Assembly (NCBI GenBank): GCA_947173495.1
Contig: CAMWFQ010000004.1
Coordinates: 1 to 64,000 of the forward strand
Source of the DNA: an uncultured Lachnospiraceae bacterium
GTDB lineage: Bacteria > Bacillota > Clostridia > Lachnospirales > Lachnospiraceae
Direction of reading: 5' to 3'
Length of the DNA: 64,000 bases
Position numbers and translations under genes: made by a program. This document shows, in pieces, positions 34,046 to 43,078 of this stretch (position 1 is its first letter; each line of letters starts with the position of its first letter). The notes under the pieces were generated by a model that was not told the origin of the DNA, did no database searches, and was given only the letters and a program-made list of their open reading frames with translations.

Positions 34046-34639
34046 TTGACAAAAGCAGAGATGATAGGCTTGAGGTGGGAAGATGTCGATGTGGAGAACA
34101 GAACTATTGATATAAACCATTCCTTATACTATTTTGCAGGAAGAAGAAATAAATCATCAAGTAAATGGGTTATCAATGCGCCGAAGACGGAAGCGGGAAG
34201 CCGGGTGATTCCAATGGTAGATACAGTTTATACTGCTTTGATGGAAGAACGGTCACGACAGGCAGAAGAAGGAACATCGTGTCAGACGCAGATTGAGGAT
34301 ATGACAGGCTTTATTTTCTGCAATAGGTTTTATGAGGTATATACGCCGGAATCTATTAACCGGGAATTGAAGAGAATTATTGAGAATCACAATTCTACTG
34401 AAGAAGTCCGGGCTGTAAAAGAAAAAAGAGATGCGGTATTATTGCCTCAATTTACCTGTCATTATTTAAGACACACTTTTTGTACCAGATTATGCGAAGC
34501 GGATGTCCATATCAAAGTAATTCAGACAATTATGGGGCACAAAGATATTCAGACAACAATGGATATCTATGCAGAAGTAACCGAGTGGAAGAAAAAGGCT
34601 TTCCTCAATGAGATTTTTGAACAAATGAAACTTTTTTAG
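34046..34639 (+). pseudogene. tyrosine recombinase (integrase), N-terminally truncated
   Basis: The C-terminal catalytic part of a phage/Tn916-type integrase. It has IGLRWEDVDVENRTIDI, the HYLRHTFCTRLCEADVH box (HxxR) and IMGHKDIQTTMDIYAEV (His and the nucleophilic Tyr). The N-terminal arm-binding and core-binding domains are absent. Homology starts at about 34,050, just after where the first catalytic arginine (GLRKAE-type motif) should be; here the sequence reads CLTKAEMIGLRW. A TTG at 34046 could start translation but would give an inactive protein. The break lies only ~40 nt past the terminator of the serine-recombinase module, so that element probably inserted into, or recombined with, this gene. 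Confidence 0.9.
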
Positions 34640-34645
34640 TATTAC

Positions 34646-34777
34646 GAGAAGTCCTTTGGGCTAATCGGGTGCAACAGGAAAACTTTAACTGCAACATAAG
34701 TGCAACAAACGGGGTTTTTACTGCACTTAATAATACTCGATAATACTTTTTAGAAATTAAGTCAAAACGGATAGATA
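34646..34777 (+). repeat. long direct repeat, left copy (element end)
   Basis: A 132-bp sequence that recurs almost identically at 43671-43791. This copy has an extra 11-nt duplication (GTGCAACATAA-like) around 34,693-34,704. It starts 6 nt after the integrase stop and probably represents the integrase-proximal terminus of a Tn916-like element. Confidence 0.92.
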
Positions 34778-34814
34778 AGCGATAATACACCATAATAAGT
34801 TTTTTTGACTTATA

Positions 34815-34979
34815 ATGGAGGAAAAGCAGCAGATCCTCGCACTGGGAGCGGGCAGTATCAGCAAACGGATCTTTCCTGACGGCAGGATCGAGTGGTGCGA
34901 GAATGTGAAGGAGCTGGCCCAGTATATCGAGAGAATCGATGAGATGATTGGGAGAAAACGGAAACTTCTTGAGGATTAA
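34815..34979 (+). pseudogene. hemZ: hemZ 3' fragment (coproporphyrinogen dehydrogenase)
   Basis: Only the last ~54 codons of an oxygen-independent coproporphyrinogen III oxidase-like protein (HemZ) remain: EEKQQILALGAGSISKRIF, then ENVKELAQYIERIDEMIGRK. Homology begins at about 34,809 (LIMEEKQ), 32 nt after the direct repeat ends, which shows that an element end sits inside the former hemZ gene. The internal ATG at 34815 makes a short frame but has no good ribosome binding site, so it is a relic. The natural hemZ terminator (35066-35106) is still present downstream. The 5' part of hemZ is not in this window. Confidence 0.85.
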
Positions 34980-35065
34980 AAGGAGTTTTTGTTGTACATC
35001 AATTTTTTATCCAATGGTACTGAATAATACTTGATGATGTAGAGGAATAACCTGATATAGCGCCT

Positions 35066-35106
35066 AAAGGACAATCTTATTCTAACGAATGAGACTGTCC
35101 TTTTTT
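35066..35106 (+). terminator. Rho-independent terminator (former hemZ)
   Basis: AAAGGACA (35066-35073) pairs with TGTCCTTT (35096-35103), with an inner ATTC/GAAT pairing and a T6 run. Confidence 0.82.
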
Positions 35107-35203
35107 GCTATAGTCAATCATCAAGCATTTGTATATTGTCTCGGTATCAGCGATGACACAAGAAGGAAAAACGCAAAGAAAACCCAAGAGGATCCTAATT
35201 TAC

Positions 35204-35256
35204 TTGACTTTTAAATCTTACTAGCGTAATATTTAAAGCAAATCTTACTTGTGTAA
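35204..35256 (+). promoter_or_regulatory. promoter with two BlaI-type operators
   Basis: TTGACT (35204-35209), 17-nt spacer and TAATAT (35227-35232) form a near-consensus promoter. TTAC-TAGC-GTAA (35218-35229) overlaps the -10 box and TTAC-TTGT-GTAA (35245-35256) lies just downstream. The same TTAC-N4-GTAA dyad occurs three times near blaI (43491-43603), so BlaI binding is likely. Confidence 0.75.
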
Positions 35257-35270
35257 GAATTAAAAGCAAT

Positions 35271-35654
35271 GGAGAAAAAGCAAAATCTTATGGGTACTTA
35301 TGATATGTATGGGGATTGGTGCAATAACCATATGTGCAATGCAAAGGCAGCATTGAAAATTGGTGCCAATATTCTAATATGAAAATAGTGAAACGGAAAT
35401 ACAACTGGTGGACAGCGGATATGGACAGGGACAGATTTTAATCAATCCATCGCACATGGCTTGTATTTATACGGCTTTTGCAATGAGGAAATGTAATAAA
35501 GCCGCATCTGCTCTATAGTCAGGAAACGAAAACCGAATATTGGATTCCCAATGCTTTTTTAGTGGATCAAACAAACATCGTAGTAGGAGGAAGCGGTTAT
35601 GGTGTTGGAAAAGACAGACAGGTTTTGGAAAGCTGGGTTAATCGAAAAAAATAA
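35271..35654 (+). pseudogene. PBP2a-like transpeptidase pseudogene
   Basis: Remnant of a class B penicillin-binding protein of the low-affinity MecA/PbpX type. After ATG 35271 (MEKK) a +1 frame gives a membrane anchor (ILWVLMICMGIGAITICAM). Then most of the gene is missing. From ~35,397 the sequence reads LVDSGYGQGQILINPSHMA and CIYTAFA. After another frameshift it continues NEGNVIKPHLLYSQETK and TEYWIPNAFLVDQTNIVV, up to a stop at 35,652. SGYGQGQILINP and KPHLL are typical of PBP2a-type proteins. It is therefore deleted internally and frameshifted at least twice, yet its BlaI-type promoter is intact. Confidence 0.78.
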
Positions 35655-36888
35655 AAAAGCTCTTTCATCTGCAATGATAATACTGATATTGTCAATAATG
35701 ACAGGGTGCAGCGATGACACACCAGAGGTATCAGAGATTGAGATAACGCAGCAAGACAGTGAAGTATATTCTTTCGATAATAATGATTCTGCTGATGTAG
35801 AGCGTATAGCGGAGATTCTCAGTGATATTTATGAGGAAGCAGTAGATACAAATACATTGGGAAGTCTGGATATTATGCGGCGCATGGTTGCTGTACTTGG
35901 TGAAAATGGTTATGTGGCTGTTGACAGCGGGAATCAGATTGATATGGTGCAGGCAGAGCAGGCGTTTGATTTTTGTAAAGCAGTAGATGAAAAAGAGATA
36001 GATGAATTGACCATTATAGTGGTTATGGAGATGGGGATTCGTAAATTTGATTTGAAAACGGAGGACGGCAATGTAAATATTGTCAGAGGATATTATCAAT
36101 ATGACCGGAATGGCAGTTTGCAGAACAGAAGTACGGTAAGCTACCTGGCGGACTTCTGGCAGTATACGGAGGAAGGATATCTAATCTTTGAGGGGAGCTG
36201 CTTTTCAGATGAAAGTTATATATTGACATTAAGCGACACACCGGAACATACGATGCTTCGGATTTTGCCCTTGGATGAAAAGTGCAGGGAATATAACCGA
36301 AAGTATATCCTGCCAGTTGGTTATGAACAAAACAACCTGTTTCTCTGTAATTGGAGCGAGGATGATTTTGGGGATGTGGACTTTTACGATTTATTTGACA
36401 GGTTCTATCCGATGATGCACAGCCAGTCAGTGCCTTATATGGCGGATGAAAATTTAGGAGTTGGAGCTGTTTATCAAGTACCGGAAGAACTATTTGAAAA
36501 TGTGATCGGGGCATATATCAATATAGACTGTGAAACGCTCCGTTCTAAAACAACATATCTTTCAGAGCTTGCCGCCTATGAATATAGACCACGAGGATTT
36601 TACGAGGTGGAATATCCGGATATTGCGTATCCGGAAGTAGTGAGTTATACGGAGAACGAGGACGGGACAGTTACGCTTTATATCAATGCAGTATACCCCG
36701 ATGGAAATATGTCTAAGGAGTTTTCACACACAACCGTAATCCGTCCATTCAGTGAAGACAGTTTTCAGTATGTATTGAATGAGATAACCTTACCAGAAGG
36801 AGACTATGATATTTGGTGGCATTCCAATCGGTTGACGGAGAAAGAAAGGGAAAATCTTTACCCGAAAGAGGTTTATGGAGGGACTTAA
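35599..36888 (+). CDS. lipoprotein of unknown function (DUF6070-like), paralogue 1
   Basis: A 429-residue predicted lipoprotein: a hydrophobic stretch SAMIILILSIMTGC ending in a lipobox at ~36, after a longer than usual N-terminal segment. The mature part has mixed alpha/beta character with no known catalytic motif. Recurring blocks are TVSYLADFWQYTEEGYLIFEG, RILPLDEKCREYNRKYI and EVVSYTENEDGTVTLYINAV, all of which have counterparts in the next gene. ATG 35599 follows AGGAGGA; it overlaps the tail of the PBP pseudogene. The family may be DUF6070, but I am not certain. It is probably transcribed from the BlaI-type promoter upstream unless another promoter exists. Confidence 0.7.
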   Translation: MVLEKTDRFWKAGLIEKNKKALSSAMIILILSIMTGCSDDTPEVSEIEITQQDSEVYSFDNNDSADVERIAEILSDIYEEAVDTNTLGSLDIMRRMVAVLGENGYVAVDSGNQIDMVQAEQAFDFCKAVDEKEIDELTIIVVMEMGIRKFDLKTEDGNVNIVRGYYQYDRNGSLQNRSTVSYLADFWQYTEEGYLIFEGSCFSDESYILTLSDTPEHTMLRILPLDEKCREYNRKYILPVGYEQNNLFLCNWSEDDFGDVDFYDLFDRFYPMMHSQSVPYMADENLGVGAVYQVPEELFENVIGAYINIDCETLRSKTTYLSELAAYEYRPRGFYEVEYPDIAYPEVVSYTENEDGTVTLYINAVYPDGNMSKEFSHTTVIRPFSEDSFQYVLNEITLPEGDYDIWWHSNRLTEKERENLYPKEVYGGT

Positions 36889-36891
36889 ATA

Positions 36892-38169
36892 GTGGAAGAT
36901 GTAAAATGGCTTTTCAAAAGGTATGATTTCCTCATTGTGCTAATGGCAGTCATTGTTATAACAGGCAGTATTGCTTTGGGGAAAAGAGATACGAAAAGGA
37001 ACACAGAGGAAGAGTGGGAACATCCGGTCGTAATTGAAAGTACGGAAGCTGTAAAAGAAGATGAATCAGTAGAATGTTTTGGGGAAGAGACCCCAACTCC
37101 TGCCGAAGCTCCCATAGGGGAGAAGTCAGAACCTGTCAGTATCCTGACAGCAGAAGAAGAACAGGATTTACAGGACGAGGCAATGTCGGCAGCGGAGCAG
37201 TGCATGGAGCTTTATAAGGAGATTGAAATTGCATATCTTGAGACGGAGTATTCCCGCATTAAGAATTTTTCTGAAAAACAGAGAAAAGATGTGGTAAAGC
37301 GGTTGGGAAAACAGGGGGTTGTAAGTGTTTCTGATGATAGGAACATGGAAAATTATCAGAAAATGGAGGATTTTTATTCTGATTATATTTCCGGCAGGGA
37401 TGCGATGATTACAGTGTTTGATGTACACAGGGAGGGGAACATAAGCGCCATGACATTTATTCATAGAAAAGGGAAGATACAATCTTATTATGTTTCGATA
37501 GGCTGGCGGGAAGACGGTATACCGGAAATAAAGGATTTTGGGAGCAATGATCTGGAAGAGATAAGGCTGACCGAGAAAGGGTATTTTATTTATACAAATA
37601 CAGAGGTGGTCGCACATGGAAATCTGCGGGAGTATTACAGGGTAAAGCCATTATCGGATGAATGCAGGGAGCTGACAAAAAAGTACATATATGGACTTAG
37701 CTTCGTGAACTATAATATGCTTGTAACAAACTGGGACGCCGATAATGTGGAGGAAATTTTAATGCCTCGTATGTTTGAAGATATATACCGGGTATACACA
37801 AATGAGCCTTTCAGGACGGAAGGAGGTCTGATTCCTGCGGAGATTTATGAGCGTGTTATGACCACCTGTTTTCCGGTATCCGTAGAACAGGTGAGGGAAT
37901 ATTGCGGTTATCATGCAGATGCGGGCGGCTATGAATATGAAATGATATTTGCACGACAGTTTCCGCCTTTTGGGGAAGTGGTAGATTACAAACATAATGA
38001 GGATGGGACAATCACACTTTTTGTAGACGGAGTCTGGATCGATTACAATTCAGATTATGCTTTCACAAACCAGATTGTAGTCCAGCCATTCCCGGATGGG
38101 ACATTCCGGTATCTGTCTAATATGATTGAACAAAAGGAACTGGAACTGCCACAAATAGGAAAAGGATAG
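36892..38169 (+). CDS. membrane-anchored protein of unknown function, paralogue 2
   Basis: A 425-residue paralogue of the preceding gene, sharing the sequence order TEKGYFIYTNTEVVAHGNL, VKPLSDECRELTKKYIYGL, FEDIYRVYTNEPFRTEGG and VVDYKHNEDGTITLFVDGVW. Here the N-terminus is a single uncleaved or signal-type helix (YDFLIVLMAVIVITGSIAL) without a lipobox cysteine, followed by a Glu/Pro-rich linker. The GTG start at 36892 lies 3 nt after the previous stop and follows GGAGGG. The tandem arrangement indicates a duplicated gene pair working in the envelope; the function is unknown. Confidence 0.75.
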   Translation: MEDVKWLFKRYDFLIVLMAVIVITGSIALGKRDTKRNTEEEWEHPVVIESTEAVKEDESVECFGEETPTPAEAPIGEKSEPVSILTAEEEQDLQDEAMSAAEQCMELYKEIEIAYLETEYSRIKNFSEKQRKDVVKRLGKQGVVSVSDDRNMENYQKMEDFYSDYISGRDAMITVFDVHREGNISAMTFIHRKGKIQSYYVSIGWREDGIPEIKDFGSNDLEEIRLTEKGYFIYTNTEVVAHGNLREYYRVKPLSDECRELTKKYIYGLSFVNYNMLVTNWDADNVEEILMPRMFEDIYRVYTNEPFRTEGGLIPAEIYERVMTTCFPVSVEQVREYCGYHADAGGYEYEMIFARQFPPFGEVVDYKHNEDGTITLFVDGVWIDYNSDYAFTNQIVVQPFPDGTFRYLSNMIEQKELELPQIGKG

Positions 38170-38243
38170 TTCAATTTCCTGCAGCAGGATAAAAAAATGG
38201 AATCGCCATAGTTCTTGTACAAGACGAGAAGGGATATGGAGCA

Positions 38244-39257
38244 ATGAAAAAGGTAATGAAATTTGTATTTGGATTTGTGGTTGTCATCTTTATTATAATT
38301 GCTGTGTTTTGGGGGAGCTTTGTCTATGTGTCAGATTACAAAATAACAAAGGCAGACATGTCAGTTTCACCGGATGGAACTTATGAACTGGTTTTACAGG
38401 CTGTGGGAGAAGCTGATTTCCCCTTTGGTTCGGCTTCCGGAAGGCTGATTCTTTATGAGGGCAAAAGCAGAATATCCAAAGCAGACTTTGAATTGTTTGA
38501 TGATGGTGGAAGCATACGCAGCAGTGTATGGGAGGTTACATGGCATGAGGATTCTGTGGAAGTTATTTTGTCCGGAGATGAACAGTTCGATGAGCAGATT
38601 ATTTTGTACTTCGATGGTAGGAAAGAGAGAAAGCAATTAACGGATAAAGAGAAGCTCACAGAAAATGAGAATGTAAATGAAAATGCGGTAATAAATTCAC
38701 AGGCAGCATATGTAAGTGAACCAGAAAATCAAGAAAATATTGAAATGGGCGAGAAAGATACGAATTTGGATGATAATAATTCAATAGATGACGATATTCT
38801 AATAGATGAAATATACAAGTATATGATATCGGAGCAATCGTTCGATGTTATATTAGATGACTGGGGAAAAGTTACCTTTGTATCTTGTAAGCCGACTTAT
38901 GATGTCGAACATGAGTATGCTTCCTTTTTCCTGCTTAGGGATGAACAGATATTATATAGATTTCCTTATCGTTATGAAGATAATACAATGGGGCATGAAG
39001 GTTCTTTTGATAGTGTTGGTGCAGTTGCTTTTCGGGATATCAATGATGATGGGAAAGATGACATAATTGTCATAGTATATTATGTTTCCGGAGCAGGACC
39101 GACAGGTATGGTTCCCCGTCCGGATATCAGAATATTTATAGCTGAGGAAAATGAATTTTATCTTGCAGAAGATGTGGTAACAGATATTGAACAGCATATA
39201 TTGGCAAAAGATATAACGATTGAATCTGTTTGTAATTACTTAAAAAACAATAATTGA
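38244..39257 (+). CDS. membrane-anchored protein with FG-GAP-like repeat
   Basis: A 337-residue protein with one N-terminal membrane helix (VMKFVFGFVVVIFIIIAVFW) and an extracellular body. Residues ~30-130 form a beta-rich domain (SVSPDGTYELVLQAVGEADF). Residues ~135-190 are an Asn/Glu/Asp-rich linker. The C-terminal ~130 residues contain AVAFRDINDDGKDDIIVIVY, a DxNxDGxxD calcium-binding/FG-GAP-type loop. The start ATG 38244 is preceded by GGATATGGAGC. It follows the paralogue pair in the same orientation. Function unknown. Confidence 0.75.
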   Translation: MKKVMKFVFGFVVVIFIIIAVFWGSFVYVSDYKITKADMSVSPDGTYELVLQAVGEADFPFGSASGRLILYEGKSRISKADFELFDDGGSIRSSVWEVTWHEDSVEVILSGDEQFDEQIILYFDGRKERKQLTDKEKLTENENVNENAVINSQAAYVSEPENQENIEMGEKDTNLDDNNSIDDDILIDEIYKYMISEQSFDVILDDWGKVTFVSCKPTYDVEHEYASFFLLRDEQILYRFPYRYEDNTMGHEGSFDSVGAVAFRDINDDGKDDIIVIVYYVSGAGPTGMVPRPDIRIFIAEENEFYLAEDVVTDIEQHILAKDITIESVCNYLKNNN

Positions 39258-39274
39258 TTTGATGAGGTAAAAAA

Positions 39275-40141
39275 ATGAATATTTTGGTGATTGGCGGTAC
39301 AAAATTTTTTGGTATACATATGGTAAATGAACTTTTAGACCAAGGTCATGATATTACAATAGCTACAAGAGGGATGAAAACTGACGGATATGGGGATAGA
39401 GTGCAGCGGATTTTTCTTGATAGAACAGATAAAATGAGTATGAAAAATGGGTTAAGCCAAAAAAGATATGACGTTGTAATTGATAAAATTGCTTATTGCT
39501 CCAATGAAATAAAATATGTAATGGAGGCAGTAGAGTGTGACAGATATATCTATATGTCAAGTACAGCAGTTTATGAATCCATGCACATGAATACGGTTGA
39601 ATCGGACTTTGACGGTAGTTCCAAAGAGTTGATATGGTGTGATAGAGGGGATTTCCCATACGAGGAAATAAAGCGACAGGCAGAGTGTGCGCTATGGAAG
39701 AAGTACGTCGATAGAAATTGGATTGCGGTACGATATCCATTTGTAATAGGAAAAGATGATTATACAAAGAGATTGCTTTTTTATGTGGAACATATCATGA
39801 AATCTATTCCAATGAATGTTGATAATTTGAATGCTCAGATGGGATATATTCGTTCCGATGAAGCAGGAAAGTTCATGGCTTTTTTGATTGATAAGGATAT
39901 CAGAGGGGCAATTAATGGAAGCTCGGAAGGCACTATTTCCATAAGAGAAATCATTGAGTATGTTGAAAAGAAAACAGGAACTAAGGCAATTATTAGCAAA
40001 AAAGGAGAAGATGCTCCATATAATGGCGTGCCGGTATATAGTATCAATACGAAAAAAGCAGAATTATTGGGATTTCGATTCTCGGTACTTCAAGATTGGA
40101 TATATGAACTTTTAGATTATTATATTAAATTGGTTAATTAA
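39275..40141 (+). CDS. NAD-dependent epimerase/dehydratase family protein
   Basis: A 288-residue short-chain dehydrogenase/reductase of the extended (epimerase) type. The N-terminal NILVIGGTKFFGIHMVNELL contains the dinucleotide loop GGTKFFG. The region YIYMSSTAVYES gives a catalytic Ser-type position, and the expected YxxxK appears as YEEIKRQAE. The pattern resembles SDR proteins related to plastid RNA-binding CSP41-like enzymes. AT-rich codon use differs from the GC-richer cobalamin operon. It lies 17 nt after the FG-GAP protein, so co-transcription is likely. Substrate unknown. Confidence 0.82.
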   Translation: MNILVIGGTKFFGIHMVNELLDQGHDITIATRGMKTDGYGDRVQRIFLDRTDKMSMKNGLSQKRYDVVIDKIAYCSNEIKYVMEAVECDRYIYMSSTAVYESMHMNTVESDFDGSSKELIWCDRGDFPYEEIKRQAECALWKKYVDRNWIAVRYPFVIGKDDYTKRLLFYVEHIMKSIPMNVDNLNAQMGYIRSDEAGKFMAFLIDKDIRGAINGSSEGTISIREIIEYVEKKTGTKAIISKKGEDAPYNGVPVYSINTKKAELLGFRFSVLQDWIYELLDYYIKLVN

Positions 40142-40199
40142 AATTCCATTGATCGGACAAGTATTTAAAGATAAAATCTTAATTTATGAGGTGTAAAAA

Positions 40200-41099
40200 A
40201 TGTTAAAATATAAAATATACATAATCATTATTGTTGCTATGTGCTTATTCGTTGGATGCGGTAATAGCAATACTAGACAAGATGACAATGAGATTCAAGA
40301 TGCTATTCATTTTGCAGAATACAGCGGTTATTGGTCTTGTGAGGGAAAGTCACATGAACAGATTTTAGCCGAAGGAGGAATTGAACTATCCTGCACAATT
40401 ACAGAAGATAATCAATTTTCGGGAACACTTTTTTCACAACAGGAAATAACAGAACGGTTAGCCACGATTGAGGATATTAGTGGGAAAATAGAACAGGCAG
40501 AATTATATTTTGATTATACTGATGACGAATGGGGAAACGGTGGAACATTGCATATTCAGTTTCTAAGCGACAGTATATATGTGGAGGTATTGAATGATAA
40601 AAACGCAGCTCATGGCAGTGATTATGGTATCAGCGGCGCTTTTGAGCTGATAAGAGAGAAAGAGGATATTACAGAGAATGGCATTGCCGTTGATTCGGAT
40701 TATCATTCGTCATGGACAGAAGAAGAAATAATAAGCGCAGTAAGTGAGAGAAGCCAATATTATAAAGCCAGCGCATATTATTCTGAAATAATTGATTATT
40801 GGGAAAATGTCAGAGAAGTACGGGATATTTCAAACTTCATTGAACCGTTGTTTGAAACGGATAAGAAATACTATACAAAAGAGGAATTTGAAAATGAGCC
40901 AATGCTGGTAATTCATTTAGCTAAGAATGAAATATATGCAAGGCATGGATATATATTTGCAGATAAAGATTTATACAACTATTTTATGGGATGTATTTGG
41001 TATAGTCCAACTTGTGACACCGCAGATTTTGACGATAGCACATTCAATGAATATGAGAGGGCGAATCTTGAAATATTGGCTGATTTAGATACTTATTAA
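40200..41099 (+). CDS. YARHG-domain lipoprotein
   Basis: A 299-residue lipoprotein (lipobox LFVGCG, cysteine ~20). The C-terminal ~80 residues are a YARHG domain: AKNEIYARHGYIFADKDLYNYF followed by CIWYSPTC and FNEYERANLEILADLD. This domain is common in extracellular proteins of gut Firmicutes and is presumed to bind cell wall. The middle region has no recognised fold. ATG 40200 follows GAGGTG. A strong hairpin terminator lies 14 nt downstream, ending the rightward gene group. Confidence 0.85.
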   Translation: MLKYKIYIIIIVAMCLFVGCGNSNTRQDDNEIQDAIHFAEYSGYWSCEGKSHEQILAEGGIELSCTITEDNQFSGTLFSQQEITERLATIEDISGKIEQAELYFDYTDDEWGNGGTLHIQFLSDSIYVEVLNDKNAAHGSDYGISGAFELIREKEDITENGIAVDSDYHSSWTEEEIISAVSERSQYYKASAYYSEIIDYWENVREVRDISNFIEPLFETDKKYYTKEEFENEPMLVIHLAKNEIYARHGYIFADKDLYNYFMGCIWYSPTCDTADFDDSTFNEYERANLEILADLDTY

Positions 41100-41113
41100 A
41101 ATCATATTTGAGA

Positions 41114-41170
41114 AAATGCTCTCTTTTAAGTAACTGCATTTTGCATGGATTACTTAAAAAGGGAGCATTT
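41114..41170. terminator. bidirectional intrinsic terminator
   Basis: A ~20-bp stem (41114-41133 pairing with 41150-41170, few mismatches) is flanked by A-rich and T-rich tails. It serves the YARHG gene and can also serve the convergent blaR1. Confidence 0.88.
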
Positions 41171-41200
41171 TTGCATGCTTGAGAGCATTGGATCAGATTG

Positions 41201-43000
41201 TTATTGTTTCCATATACCCATATGGGACAGGATGGAGAGAGAGATTTCTGATGCTTTACTGCCTGTGGCATTTTCTGCGGCTTGGATGTTGGTGGCAAAA
41301 AAGTATGTGTTGCCAGTGGTTTCAAGTAAGCCCACAAACCAGCCATTTACATCTTGACCGTCTACACGTCTGGTTCCGGTTTTTCCGTAAAAACTTTCAT
41401 TTTCAGATGAAAAAAGGCAGATGGAATCCTTTACAGCATTTACATTTTCCGGGGAAAAGCCAAAGTCATTGTTGTATAAGTTTGTCAAAAGTTCAACCTG
41501 CTCCACCGGGGAAATTTTTAGTGCCCCCTGTATCCAATAAGAGGAAAGGTCTGAATTTATAATTTCATTTCCATATCCTATTTCCTTAATGTAACTGCGG
41601 AGGGCAGATGTGCCGAGCTGTCGGTCTATTTCCTGAAAGTACCAGTTGACGGAGGATTGCATTGCAGAATACAGATTCTGATCAGCGTTCCATGCTTCAA
41701 ATGGATAGTCAGTTTCATTCCATGCCATGAAAGAATCATCTGGCGCAATCACACCTTCTTCCAGACCAAACAGCGCATCATAAATTTTGTAAGTAGAATT
41801 TGGGGCTGTCCTTAAAGTGGCTTGCTCTATGTCATAGACATTCCATGTATCGCCGTTTAGATCATAGAGTACAAAGCAGCCCTCATATCCACTGAACCAG
41901 GCAGACAGGTCAATCGTGGAAACTTTGTCGGAGGGAATATTCCACTGATACCAGCTCTGCTCTGCGGCATAGGTGGAGAGTATTGGGGCAAACCCGAAAA
42001 GAATAACACTGATCGTGACGAAAGCAGTAAATCCCTTTAACTTTCTGAAAACAGAAGGCTTTTTATAAGAGGAGATATTAGCAATTCTTTGTTGCATCTG
42101 CTTCATGCTTCCGCTGATTTCGGCAGCAAAGGGGAAAGGTGTAAGTGAAACTTTCTCCGCAAAATTGATGAGGGTATTTCCGTAATCTTCATAATCGCTT
42201 TCATCAAGCAGCTTCAGGACGGATGTGTCACAGGCAACCTCCCGTTCATTCCGCATTTCTTTCAGTGCATACCAGACACATGGGTTACACCAGTAGAGTA
42301 CACCGAAAAAGTTCATAAGATAACTTGCCAGTGCGTCTTTGTGCCTGTAATGCTGTAATTCATGTAACAGCATATACCGCATATCCGCAGCATTAAAATC
42401 CGATATGAGGTGGATGGGAAGATAAATGCGGGGGTTGAATAATCCCACAATAACGGGGGATTTCAGGAAGGCGGTGCTGTAAACGGGAATCTTTCTTTTT
42501 ATTTTCATCTCCCTTAAACAGTTATGATATAAAATACGGACAGTCTTGTTCTGCAGGGGGAGCGCAGACTTTTTCATGGCGTTTAATCGGGATACGGATT
42601 TTATCACTAATAAAATCATAGCCAAAATGCCAACCAGCCATATACCACACAAAATCAGTCCAATAATGGAGGGTGTTTCCCTGCTGACAGACAGTGCAAA
42701 ATCATTCATCTGATTTACAGCGCCGGACGTATTTGGATTTAGGACACCTTCTGTAATCGTCCCCTTGTTTGATGATACAGCATTTTTCCATACGCCAAGT
42801 AATGTGAAAATTAGTGTAAAAGAAGCCGGACGAAAGGGAACAAACGGGACTGCAAGAATCCCAAGCAGCAAAAACCATAAATTGAACTGCATCCGGCTGG
42901 TTAAATAATTTTTAAATGCCCGTTTTACGATAATAAGAAAACCTATGATGATACAAATAAAAATATTACATAGGAAAAAGCGTATTCCAAAATTTGCCAT
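41201..43000 (-). CDS. blaR1: BlaR1-type beta-lactam sensor/signal transducer
   Basis: Membrane sensor that detects beta-lactams and inactivates BlaI through an M56 metalloprotease domain. N-terminal membrane helices span ~5-130. The zinc motif is HELQHYRHKDALASYL (~213) with the downstream glutamate in NEREVACD. A further helix lies near 315-335. The extracellular C-terminal ~250 residues form a penicillin-binding sensor domain with the acylated serine in NSTYK, SVN and KTG (GKTGTRRVDG). Length 599 aa is normal. It lies 78 nt after blaI on the same strand. Its gene and the BlaI operators near the PBP relic suggest a formerly complete inducible resistance system. Confidence 0.93.
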   Translation of the reverse strand: MANFGIRFFLCNIFICIIIGFLIIVKRAFKNYLTSRMQFNLWFLLLGILAVPFVPFRPASFTLIFTLLGVWKNAVSSNKGTITEGVLNPNTSGAVNQMNDFALSVSRETPSIIGLILCGIWLVGILAMILLVIKSVSRLNAMKKSALPLQNKTVRILYHNCLREMKIKRKIPVYSTAFLKSPVIVGLFNPRIYLPIHLISDFNAADMRYMLLHELQHYRHKDALASYLMNFFGVLYWCNPCVWYALKEMRNEREVACDTSVLKLLDESDYEDYGNTLINFAEKVSLTPFPFAAEISGSMKQMQQRIANISSYKKPSVFRKLKGFTAFVTISVILFGFAPILSTYAAEQSWYQWNIPSDKVSTIDLSAWFSGYEGCFVLYDLNGDTWNVYDIEQATLRTAPNSTYKIYDALFGLEEGVIAPDDSFMAWNETDYPFEAWNADQNLYSAMQSSVNWYFQEIDRQLGTSALRSYIKEIGYGNEIINSDLSSYWIQGALKISPVEQVELLTNLYNNDFGFSPENVNAVKDSICLFSSENESFYGKTGTRRVDGQDVNGWFVGLLETTGNTYFFATNIQAAENATGSKASEISLSILSHMGIWKQ

Positions 43001-43078
43001 AATAATAACCCTGCCTTTCTATAACCTGCAAATTTGTGATGTGGGAACAAATTTGCCAATTGAAAAATCCCTGATTTT

